In this document: piece after piece, positions 7,900 to 15,212 of the stretch
How the letters are laid out: each line of letters opens with the position of its first letter
Position numbering within the stretch: the stretch's first letter is position 1
Source of the DNA: Bacteroidota bacterium
Lineage (GTDB): Bacteria > Bacteroidota > Ignavibacteria > Kapaibacteriales > UBA2268
DNA length: 19,395 nt
Reading direction: 5' to 3'
Assembly: GCA_027371665.1 (NCBI GenBank)
Contig: DAHXMP010000320.1
Coordinates: 1 to 19,395, forward strand
The notes under the pieces: model-generated
Told to the model about the DNA's origin: nothing
Database searches by the model: none
What the model saw: the letters and a program-made list of their open reading frames with translations, nothing else
Program-made: the position numbers and the translations under genes

Positions 7900-9426
7900 T
7901 TATGATGGAATTTCCAGTGCTACAATTCTGTTCGAATCCTTATATTTCACCTGGAACAATATAGCATCACCCGACTTCTTAGAATCAATCATCTCCTTCA
8001 ATTGTTCAGGTGATTTAATCTCTTTCCTGTCCATTTTAACGATAACGCCGTTTTCAACCAGTCCCTGGTTTGATGCCGGACTAAATGGGACGACCTTTGT
8101 AATCAGAACGCCATTATTGACATCGAGATTTTTCTTAACGTCAGCAGTCAACGGGGCAACAGAAAATCCCAGTTTATCAAAATTAACAGGCTTATTAACA
8201 TCTTCACCTTTTTCTGTTTCATCACTTGAATTTGATGCAACGTCTTCATCGTTTTTTGGCAATAATTTCACTGATTTTTGTATCTTCTTCCCATTCCTCC
8301 AAATCGTAAGTTCAACTACATCTCCTGCATTGTGCAATACAATCTGGCTCTGGAGTTCATTTGATGTTTTAACGGGTTTGCCGTCAATTGCAAGAATTAT
8401 ATCGCCTATATCAATTCCTGCTTTATCGGCTGCTTGTCCCTTCAGGACATCATTAACCATGACTCCTTCAACTTTATCGAGATGTGCATATTTTGCTTCA
8501 ACTTCATCAATTGTCCTTATACTGACGCCAATATACCCCCTGTTTACTTTCCCATTCTTAATCAGGTCTTTAACAACTGCCTTAACCAAATCAACCGGTA
8601 TAGCAAAACCATAACCAATATAAGTACCCGTCCTGGTTGCTATAGCCGAGTTAATCCCGACAAGGCTTCCATCAAGAGTGAAAAGCCCGCCGCCGCTGTT
8701 CCCCGGATTAATAGCGGCATCAGTTTGTATAAAATTTTCAACTGAATAACGGCTCTGATTACTGCTGAGAGCTAAACCTCCCCTGCCAATTGCACTGACA
8801 ATACCGCTCGTAACCGTTGAATTCAGTTCCAAAGGATTCCCGACTGCTATAACCATATCTCCGACATGAACATTATCCATGTTCCCCAAATAGGCAACCG
8901 GATAACCGCTTCCTTCAATCTTTATTACTGCAAGGTCGGTGAGTGGGTCACGCCCGATTAATTTTGCCTTATGTTCTTTTTTGTCATAGGTTATTACAGA
9001 AATATCCGTTGCATTTTCAACGACGTGATTATTTGTTACTATATATCCGTCATCAGAAATAATAACTCCGGAACCACTTCCTTCTTCCTTGCGTTCTGTT
9101 TGCGGTCCGTTACCCCCGAAAGGCTGACCGAAAAACTTAAAGAAATCTTTCCAATGTTCATCCGTTGGACCAGATACATCTTTATCTTCAACTACAACAT
9201 TAACACTCACAACAGTAGGTAAAACCGCCTTGCTAACAGCTACATAAGCATCGTTTAGAGCTTTCACTTGCTCGTTTAATACAACAGGAGGATTTTTTGC
9301 ACCTATCTCGGTATTATCTGCAAAAACTTTTGTTGACAAAAAAGGGAATACTGTAATTAATAACAATATCCCAATGATAATACCGCCGCAAATTAATCCC
9401 ACAGTTGCAAACAGCTTTTTATTCAT
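7900..9426 (-). CDS. HtrA/DegP-family serine protease with two PDZ domains
   Basis: A 508-residue Do-like S1C protease for quality control of misfolded envelope proteins. An N-terminal hydrophobic segment (about 7-30) is a signal peptide or membrane anchor, placing the protease domain in the periplasm. The catalytic triad is complete: H134 in TNNHVVENAT, D164 in DPLTDLAVIKI and S244 in INPGNSGGGLF. PDZ1 covers roughly 297-393 (RGYIGVSIRTI onward) and PDZ2 roughly 415-505 (LGFSVAPL onward), separated by an acidic serine-rich linker near 395-408. The ATG at 9426 has a good AGGAGA Shine-Dalgarno 8 nt upstream, which fixes the start. It follows the T9SS-cargo gene on the same strand after 154 nt, where I see no convincing promoter, and it has its own terminator. 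DegP, DegQ and DegS-like roles cannot be separated by sequence alone. Confidence 0.95.
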   Translation of the reverse strand: MNKKLFATVGLICGGIIIGILLLITVFPFLSTKVFADNTEIGAKNPPVVLNEQVKALNDAYVAVSKAVLPTVVSVNVVVEDKDVSGPTDEHWKDFFKFFGQPFGGNGPQTERKEEGSGSGVIISDDGYIVTNNHVVENATDISVITYDKKEHKAKLIGRDPLTDLAVIKIEGSGYPVAYLGNMDNVHVGDMVIAVGNPLELNSTVTSGIVSAIGRGGLALSSNQSRYSVENFIQTDAAINPGNSGGGLFTLDGSLVGINSAIATRTGTYIGYGFAIPVDLVKAVVKDLIKNGKVNRGYIGVSIRTIDEVEAKYAHLDKVEGVMVNDVLKGQAADKAGIDIGDIILAIDGKPVKTSNELQSQIVLHNAGDVVELTIWRNGKKIQKSVKLLPKNDEDVASNSSDETEKGEDVNKPVNFDKLGFSVAPLTADVKKNLDVNNGVLITKVVPFSPASNQGLVENGVIVKMDRKEIKSPEQLKEMIDSKKSGDAILFQVKYKDSNRIVALEIPS

Positions 9427-9434
9427 TTTACTAT

Positions 9435-9440
9435 TCTCCT
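9435..9440 (-). promoter_or_regulatory. Ribosome binding site of the htrA-type gene
   Basis: AGGAGA on the minus strand, 8 nt before the ATG at 9426. It decides this start and is notable because several other genes in the window have no such element. Confidence 0.75.
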
Positions 9441-9580
9441 AAAACAAAATTTCAATTAACATTTACCTGCTTTTCGACGATAAACTCCTTATATTGTTGC
9501 ATTTCCAAATTAGATACAATTATTACAAGATAGTTTGAATGTAAGGAAATATTTAGAAAATAATAAGATAGGCTTTGTTG

Positions 9581-12430
9581 TTATTTAGCTATAACAAACT
9601 TTTGGATTTTATGATATGGACCTGAAGTTAAACTTATCCAATACACTCCTGATGTCAACATATTAACCGGCAAATCAAAATTGTATACACCCGGTTTGAG
9701 TTCCGAATCCATCACCCTGTTCACAATATCACCCATATAAGAGTATATATCAATAACAGTTCTCCCGCCGATTCCTATAGAAAAAGTAACTTCGCATCCT
9801 GCTGAACTTACAGGATTTGGATTTATCTTACTCATATAATATTTAACGTTGCCAATATTTATTTTAGTTAAATCATTCTGGCAAATTGGTTCTATTTCAA
9901 TTGTCATAGTATCAGAATAATCGAAATCAACACATTGAGTCCCCCTTGGACCGACAATAGGTTCTATAACGGATGTATTACTGAAATCTCTTGAATTAGG
10001 AAGATATGCATTCAGCTTAAATTTTAATAATTCCCCCTGCCCGCTTAATTTTTCATCAGGAATACCTGCAAGTGTATCAATAGTTAAATTGATTATACCC
10101 GGATAATCAATTACTTTAAGATTATGGATTGAGAACTTACCTGCCAGATTGTCGCCGATTTTTATATCCTCAGGTTCCGCTTTTAATATTGCACCGTTAT
10201 ACCTGATTGAAACTGCAAGAGACTTTACATTTTTGTCATCAATATTATCTCCAGGTTCTAAGATAATTCCACAGGATATTGAACTTCCAATATTAACCTT
10301 ATTATCAGACTGGTAAAAATTTACTTTAACCTTTCTATGAGTTTGTTCGCCGTTACCTGACAAACCGGAATGTAAATCACTTTGAAATTTTGTCGAATTA
10401 ATTATTTCTAAATCTGCGTTTGAAAAACCTTGCTTATAGGGTTGGAAAACTATATTGACATTTTCAGACCTGCCTGAATCCAATGGAAATCCTAATTGGT
10501 CAGTCGAATTCGCAAAAATAAATTGATTATCACCATAATTTATCAATATTGATTTAATGTTAATTAATTTACTTCCCATATTTTCAATCAAACAGGGAAT
10601 CGTATCTTTTGTCCCGACACAAATATCCGGTTTATAGTTAATAATTACATTTAGTCTTTCATCTAATCCATAACCAGTCAGATTGGAAACAACTTCGTAT
10701 CCTGCATCGCTAACACTTTTTAATTGAGCAAATGCAGTACCATTCTTTTGGGCAACGAAAACAACAGGTATATCTAGAGATTCACCCGGTAATAATGTAA
10801 CAGGCAAATGCAAAGCACTTTTATCGAATTTAAATCCTTCTGTTCCATACATATTATAGTCAGTAGATATCTCATCCCCGATAGGCAATACCGTTAAATC
10901 ATAAATTCTTAAAGTATCCCCGAATTGAGAATTATTATTTACAAATTTGACAGTATCAAGAATAGGGTGGGTATATATTTTAACCACAGAAGTATCGAAA
11001 TCTACCGGGGATGTTGTGATTACAGGGCTGACGCCTATTCCGTATAACATTGTTTCGGTCTGGGAGTTCACTGTATTATCATAAACAATTACCAGTTCAT
11101 ATACTTTATCTTCCGTAGGTTTAAATTCAACCGGTATAAGAACAGAATCACCTGCAGGTATTGTCAGATTTTTAAAAGCTTCCCTGTTAAAAATAAAGGC
11201 ATCTCCGTTGATATCCACTTTTGATGCAATTCCATTAATAGTTACACTGCCTTCACTCGTATTCTCGACAACAATGCAATTATTACCGGCATTATAAGTA
11301 CCACCTATTCTTTTACGTCCCCAATCATAAGAAGAAGAAATCATACCGGGCTGGATACCGTTACCATTCAAATATGCTACACTATCAATAATATCAGCAT
11401 CACTATAAAAAACTATTGAATCCTGGTATTGTTGCTCAAGCATTGGTTTGAAATCCACCGTAAAACTGAAAATCGAATCAGGTCCTAAAATTATTGGATT
11501 TAGAGTAGATATTTGAGGAAGATGCGGAACAAATACTGAATTGCCGGGCCCTTGATAGCCGGTAATAACTAAATCTGTTGAACCTGTATTTTGTATCTGA
11601 ATTTCTTTTGTTTGTTGTTTCCGAATCGGACAATCTTCAAATTGAGCATCACTGACGTTAATTATCGGCTGTTCAACCTGGGCTTCAACAAGAGCAGTGT
11701 TAAAATAGAGGCAAGTATCTCCGAAACCAATCGAATCAATATATTTTCCGACAACATTATTACTGAAATATACCTGGAATTTTACCGAATCTAACGGTGG
11801 AATTGTTAATGGTACATTGATATTTTTAAGAGAAAAGCCCTTGTTTTTATACTTTAATTCAATCCTGTTAATCATTGCTTGTTTTGATTTTGACTCATTA
11901 ACAATCCAATAATCACGATAAACCGTATCAAATTTATTCACAATTCCAAATGATGAATACTCAGGCTTGATATATATTTTTGGTGCATTATATGTTATTA
12001 CAATTGTTGTATCATTCCCAATACAATCCGTGAATGTAATTACGGCCTTGGCATCGTATCTCGGATTATTGATTTTGAGACTCCATTCTGCAGAACGTGT
12101 AATACAAGGCAAGATATTATGGTCATAAGAAAATGTATAATTATAAGATGAGTCGTTACGAAAAATGAAAAGATTTAGATTTGAACGTATTTTATCATCA
12201 TCCGGATAATCAACTACTATAGCTCTGTAAGTTGAACCGTCGCAGTTTAATTTATAAATGGGAACCGGGGGAAGGGAATCGTATTTCATATCACCGTCAT
12301 AAAGAGTTCCCCCCTTATTATCAATAAGAAATAAGTTATCATACGGGAAATAGGCATAATTTTTCAATGGCATGCTAATCAGAAGCATGACCGATAGTAC
12401 ATTCCAATATTTAAGGGTTTTCATCCACAC
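9581..12430 (-). CDS. Secreted protein with ASH/choice-of-anchor-D-like repeats, cohesin-like domain and T9SS sorting domain
   Basis: A 949-residue exported protein. A signal peptide lies within residues 1-26 (hydrophobic VLSVMLLISMPL, then NYA); Met3 (MKTLKYW) is an equally good start. A beta-rich N-terminal region to about 150 is followed by four to five beta-sandwich repeats of the ASH/choice-of-anchor D type, near 151-254, 257-359, 362-469, 471-590 and 594-695. They share patterns such as IQIQNTGSTDLVITG, PVEFKPTEDKVYE and LYGIGV or LNGNGI at repeat ends. Residues 704-850 resemble a cohesin fold (VNIGSSISCGIIL, SLAVSIRYNGAILKAEP). The C-terminus from KINPNPVSSAG (868) to the last residue FVIAK is a type A T9SS sorting domain, with DIYSYMGDIV and LPVNMLTSGVYWISL. 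It is therefore predicted to cross the outer membrane and be surface-anchored or released. Function unknown; adhesion or scaffolding is a guess. The upstream region is very AT-rich and no Shine-Dalgarno is evident. Confidence 0.85.
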   Translation of the reverse strand: MWMKTLKYWNVLSVMLLISMPLKNYAYFPYDNLFLIDNKGGTLYDGDMKYDSLPPVPIYKLNCDGSTYRAIVVDYPDDDKIRSNLNLFIFRNDSSYNYTFSYDHNILPCITRSAEWSLKINNPRYDAKAVITFTDCIGNDTTIVITYNAPKIYIKPEYSSFGIVNKFDTVYRDYWIVNESKSKQAMINRIELKYKNKGFSLKNINVPLTIPPLDSVKFQVYFSNNVVGKYIDSIGFGDTCLYFNTALVEAQVEQPIINVSDAQFEDCPIRKQQTKEIQIQNTGSTDLVITGYQGPGNSVFVPHLPQISTLNPIILGPDSIFSFTVDFKPMLEQQYQDSIVFYSDADIIDSVAYLNGNGIQPGMISSSYDWGRKRIGGTYNAGNNCIVVENTSEGSVTINGIASKVDINGDAFIFNREAFKNLTIPAGDSVLIPVEFKPTEDKVYELVIVYDNTVNSQTETMLYGIGVSPVITTSPVDFDTSVVKIYTHPILDTVKFVNNNSQFGDTLRIYDLTVLPIGDEISTDYNMYGTEGFKFDKSALHLPVTLLPGESLDIPVVFVAQKNGTAFAQLKSVSDAGYEVVSNLTGYGLDERLNVIINYKPDICVGTKDTIPCLIENMGSKLINIKSILINYGDNQFIFANSTDQLGFPLDSGRSENVNIVFQPYKQGFSNADLEIINSTKFQSDLHSGLSGNGEQTHRKVKVNFYQSDNKVNIGSSISCGIILEPGDNIDDKNVKSLAVSIRYNGAILKAEPEDIKIGDNLAGKFSIHNLKVIDYPGIINLTIDTLAGIPDEKLSGQGELLKFKLNAYLPNSRDFSNTSVIEPIVGPRGTQCVDFDYSDTMTIEIEPICQNDLTKINIGNVKYYMSKINPNPVSSAGCEVTFSIGIGGRTVIDIYSYMGDIVNRVMDSELKPGVYNFDLPVNMLTSGVYWISLTSGPYHKIQKFVIAK

Positions 12431-12691
12431 TTTATCACGGAATGCCTTATTATTGTGTAAAAATATTTCTAATAAACTTTTTTAATAATTACTAACAATA
12501 ACAATAATACAACCTAAATTAAATTACTAAAAATAACGGACAAAGTCAATAAAGATTTTTATTTTTTTTTAAATTTATTCAGGTTTATATTTATTTCAAT
12601 TTTTTTTTAATCCATACAACTTATTACAAATAAAAATAACGGGTAATCAGTATTACTTATTATTAAGAAAATGCAATAAAAATAGCAGAAG
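12431..12691. other. AT-rich intergenic region with two T9 tracts
   Basis: This 261-nt spacer between the secreted-protein gene and the serine palmitoyltransferase gene has no open frame worth calling. It has two nine-T runs (12562-12570 and 12600-12608), which are A tracts on the transcribed minus strand upstream of the secreted-protein gene. They could bend DNA or act as UP-like sequence, but the high AT background makes this weak. Its right end holds the hairpin described separately. Confidence 0.4.
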
Positions 12692-12698
12692 CTATTTT
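12672..12698 (-). terminator. Probable terminator overlapping the stop codon of the serine palmitoyltransferase-like gene
   Basis: AAAATAGC (12679-12686) and GCTATTTT (12691-12698) form a perfect 8-bp stem with a 4-nt loop. Read on the minus strand the first arm includes the TAG stop at 12694-12692, and the hairpin is followed by TATTGCATTTT, a weak T-rich tract. The stem is AT-rich, so termination strength is uncertain. Confidence 0.5.
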
Positions 12699-13888
12699 AT
12701 GAGGCCGAGGTTTTTACCTACTTTTGCGAAAACCTCGAGAATCTTATCCAGATGTTCATCTTTATGTGTTGCCATATAGCTCGTTCTCATCATACTCATA
12801 TTAGGAGGCACACCCGGAGGTATAAATGTATTTACAAAAATGCCATAATCAAAAAGTTGTCTCCAGAATTGAAAAGCTTTATCAACATCACCTACAATGA
12901 CCGGAACGATTGCTGTCGGACTTGGATAGATATTAAAGCCAAGTTCAGTGAAACCTTTTCTCATCTTGTCGGCATTCCTGATTAACTTAGCAACGAGTTC
13001 CGGCTCACGTTCCAGTATATCGAGAGCTTTTAGTGTTGCTGCGCATGAGGCTGGTGTTGGGCTGGCACTAAAAATAATAGCTGGAGAGAAATGCTTTAAA
13101 TAATTAATTACTCTCTCCGGTCCAGCAACAAAACCTCCAAGGGAAGCGAATGTTTTCGAAAATGTTCCCATGACAAGGTCTGCAGAATCGCTTGTTAAAT
13201 CATAATGCGATACAGTTCCTCTTCCACCTTTGCCAATTACTCCAATCGCATGGGCATCGTCAACAAGCACCCTTGCACCGTATCTTTTAGCCACTTCTAC
13301 TAATTTCGGCAGTGCGACAATTTCTCCCGTTACTGAGAATACTCCATCCGTGACTATAAACTTGGACGGGCCTTCGGGTAGGGAATCAAGAACTTTTTCA
13401 AGGTCATCCATGTCGTTATGCTTGTATCTTACAAATTCGGCAAAACCACCTTTGGCAAGAACACAACCATTTACAATACAAGCATGGTTCTCCTTATCAG
13501 AAATAACATATTCACCTTTCGTTACAAGGGCAGAAATTGTGCCCAAGGAAGTCTGATACCCCGTACTAAACAAAAGTACCGCTTCATAACCAAGAAATTT
13601 TGCAAGTCTTTCTTCAAGTTCGATATGCAAATCAAGTGTACCGGTCAGATATCTAGAGCCTGAACATCCGGTACCGTATTTTTCAATTGCTTTTGCTGCT
13701 GCTTCTTTCACTTCAGGGTGAGCCGTCAAACCAAGATAATTATTAGAACCTGCCATTATCATTTCTCTTCCATCAACTCTGACAACAGGTCCTTCATTTT
13801 CCTGAATGGGATGAAAATAAGGGTATAACCCTAATTTCTTTACATCATCAGCCCTTGTAAAAGAAAAGCATTTGTCAAATAAATCCAC
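12692..13888 (-). CDS. spt: Serine palmitoyltransferase-like alpha-oxoamine synthase
   Basis: A 398-residue PLP-dependent fold type I enzyme of the alpha-oxoamine synthase family. It most resembles bacterial serine palmitoyltransferase, which condenses L-serine with palmitoyl-CoA to 3-ketodihydrosphingosine, the first step of sphingolipid synthesis. Seen: YFHPIQ (24-29), GSNNYLGLT (47-55), GTGCSGSRYLTGTLDLHIELEE (72-93), the cofactor-stacking H135, PLP-pairing D210 and H213 (VDDAHAIG), and the Schiff-base lysine K245 in GTFSKTFASLGGFVAG. The segment around 72-93 and the LKH...FSASPTPAS stretch match Sphingobacterium-type SPT better than BioF or 2-amino-3-ketobutyrate ligase as I recall them, but those activities remain possible. 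The start is GTG at 13888, fixed by a GGAGG Shine-Dalgarno 6 nt upstream. Cytosolic or membrane-associated. Apparently monocistronic: no other sphingolipid gene is adjacent. Confidence 0.82.
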   Translation of the reverse strand: MDLFDKCFSFTRADDVKKLGLYPYFHPIQENEGPVVRVDGREMIMAGSNNYLGLTAHPEVKEAAAKAIEKYGTGCSGSRYLTGTLDLHIELEERLAKFLGYEAVLLFSTGYQTSLGTISALVTKGEYVISDKENHACIVNGCVLAKGGFAEFVRYKHNDMDDLEKVLDSLPEGPSKFIVTDGVFSVTGEIVALPKLVEVAKRYGARVLVDDAHAIGVIGKGGRGTVSHYDLTSDSADLVMGTFSKTFASLGGFVAGPERVINYLKHFSPAIIFSASPTPASCAATLKALDILEREPELVAKLIRNADKMRKGFTELGFNIYPSPTAIVPVIVGDVDKAFQFWRQLFDYGIFVNTFIPPGVPPNMSMMRTSYMATHKDEHLDKILEVFAKVGKNLGLIK

Positions 13889-13894
13889 CTATAT

Positions 13895-13899
13895 CCTCC
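13895..13899 (-). promoter_or_regulatory. Strong ribosome binding site before a GTG start
   Basis: GGAGG on the minus strand, 6 nt before the GTG at 13888. It is the best Shine-Dalgarno sequence in the window and supports the non-ATG start of the serine palmitoyltransferase-like gene. Confidence 0.8.
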
Positions 13900-14057
13900 G
13901 ATTTAATTTCTTATTTATTCTGTAATTAATTAGTTGGTAATCATAAAGTACAAATATCCGTAAAAATCCTCTGTATTCAAAGTTTTAATAATTTTGAGAA
14001 CTATTCTGAATTTTGTATATATATTATAATGAATTTATTTAATATAGGTTTTTAAAA

Positions 14058-14414
14058 TTACCGGGGTTTCCATAGATATTTTTTTAGGTCAACTCTATCG
14101 CCGATGAATACAACACCTTCATTTTCGAGTAATTCTCTCATTAATGTTGGGGTTGCAAAATACATTTTTCCGGTCAGTTCGCCGTTACGGTTTACCACCC
14201 TGTGACATGGCATTGTTTTGTCATACGCAGCGGCATTTAATGCCCATCCAACCATCCTCGCTGAAGATTTCATGCCCGCTGTTTCGGCAATAATGCCGTA
14301 TGTCGTAACTTTGCCATATGGGATTTGCCGGACAATTTGATATACCTTATTAAAAAAATCCTCGTTTTTTATGGATATAGGATTTTTCTTTGAATATTCA
14401 ACTTTATTATTCAT
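14058..14414 (-). CDS. Minimal MGMT-family DNA alkylation repair protein
   Basis: A 118-residue protein consisting of little more than the helix-turn-helix DNA-binding and active-site domain of O6-alkylguanine-DNA alkyltransferase. The recognition helix has the arginine finger R53 (SSARMVGWAL), Y39 sits in YGKVTTYG, and the acceptor cysteine C70 is in PCHRVV. Spacings Y-R 14 and R-C 17 equal those between Tyr114, Arg128 and Cys145 in human MGMT. The N-terminal ribonuclease-H-like domain of full Ogt is missing. E. coli-type alkyltransferase-like proteins have Trp in place of the cysteine; here Cys is kept, so suicide alkyl transfer is chemically possible, but a role as a lesion-recognition protein for nucleotide excision repair is equally plausible. 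It is divergent from the Nudix gene, with 107 AT-rich nt between them and no recognisable promoter or Shine-Dalgarno. Confidence 0.88.
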   Translation of the reverse strand: MNNKVEYSKKNPISIKNEDFFNKVYQIVRQIPYGKVTTYGIIAETAGMKSSARMVGWALNAAAYDKTMPCHRVVNRNGELTGKMYFATPTLMRELLENEGVVFIGDRVDLKKYLWKPR

Positions 14415-14521
14415 AAATTTTATTGTTTAGTTAAAATAAAAAAACAATTCATAAGTTTTCAAACATTAACTTTTTAAATCAATTTTTCAAATATTTTAAC
14501 AAAAAAGTAAAGAATAAAATT

Positions 14522-15199
14522 TTGACTGATAAATTAACTATACCTGATAACACAAAAATACCGGATTTTATTAACTTCCTGTTTCGAAGACTCAAACAAC
14601 CTCTACCGGGAAGAAAATCACATGAACGAATGGCTCCCATTCTAAGGAATAAGCCTTTCAGGCCTTTTACTCCCAAAAAAGATTCGAAACCTGCGGCAGT
14701 TCTCGTTTTGCTGTCGCAACACCAATCGGATCATTTTAATCTACTCTTGACTCTGAGGAGTAATCACATAAGGCATAGCGGGCAAATCAGTTTCCCCGGT
14801 GGTTTAACCGAGCTAAAAGAAAAACCGGAGATGACTGCATTAAGAGAAACATCAGAAGAAGTCGGCATAAATCCCAAAAATATCATAATTGTTGGCACAT
14901 TATCGGAATTATATGTATCTCCTTCCGATTCGATTATTACGCCTGTCGTCGGATATTCTAAGGTATTGAACGAAATGCATAAAAACAGTGAAGAAGTTCA
15001 GGAAATTATTATCATTGGATTGAATCATCTGCTGCAGGAAAAAAATTTAAATCGTGAAATATGGGATTTGAGAGGGAAAAAAGTCGAAGTGCCCTTCTGG
15101 AACATTAACCACAAAATTCCCCTATGGGGAGCGACGGCTATGATTACCGCCGAACTTCTCGAACTATACAAAGAATTTCTAAGAAATAACAACAATTAA
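14522..15199 (+). CDS. Nudix hydrolase, CoA pyrophosphatase type
   Basis: A 225-residue Nudix hydrolase of the NudL/PCD1 group, which cleaves CoA, acyl-CoA or oxidised CoA to 3',5'-ADP and (acyl)phosphopantetheine. The group-specific NuCoA signature LLTxRSx3Rx3Gx3FPGG is present exactly at 75-94, and the Nudix box Gx5Ex7RExxEExGx is at 94-116 with the metal-binding REtsEE. The N-terminal PLPG and the M-AP-R pattern (27-45) are typical of this group. That favours the TTG start at 14522 over the internal ATG at 14630, which would remove them; the TTG has no good Shine-Dalgarno. It lies 13 nt before the M16-family gene, probably in one transcript with it. Cytosolic. Confidence 0.92.
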   Translation: MTDKLTIPDNTKIPDFINFLFRRLKQPLPGRKSHERMAPILRNKPFRPFTPKKDSKPAAVLVLLSQHQSDHFNLLLTLRSNHIRHSGQISFPGGLTELKEKPEMTALRETSEEVGINPKNIIIVGTLSELYVSPSDSIITPVVGYSKVLNEMHKNSEEVQEIIIIGLNHLLQEKNLNREIWDLRGKKVEVPFWNINHKIPLWGATAMITAELLELYKEFLRNNNN

Positions 15200-15212
15200 A
15201 CTTCTATACAAT

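Noticed and set aside
8117..8614. 165-codon open frame on the plus strand opposite the protease gene
   Set aside because: The protease frame has an intact triad and two PDZ domains here; the opposite frame is low-complexity Ser/Thr/Phe-rich, as expected of an antisense shadow.
12540..12620. A direct repeat or mobile-element end around the two T9 tracts
   Set aside because: The similarity is confined to low-complexity T and A runs; no inverted terminal repeats, target duplication or transposase is present.
12692..13888. BioF (8-amino-7-oxononanoate synthase) or 2-amino-3-ketobutyrate CoA ligase as the primary name
   Set aside because: The GTGCSGSRYLTGTLDLH segment and the YFHPIQ N-terminus fit SPT better, there are no biotin genes nearby and no threonine dehydrogenase partner; kept as an alternative in the entry.
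14479..14676. Minus-strand open frame opposite the start of the Nudix gene
   Set aside because: It covers the conserved Nudix N-terminus and the intergenic region, has no homology I recognise, and no ribosome site.
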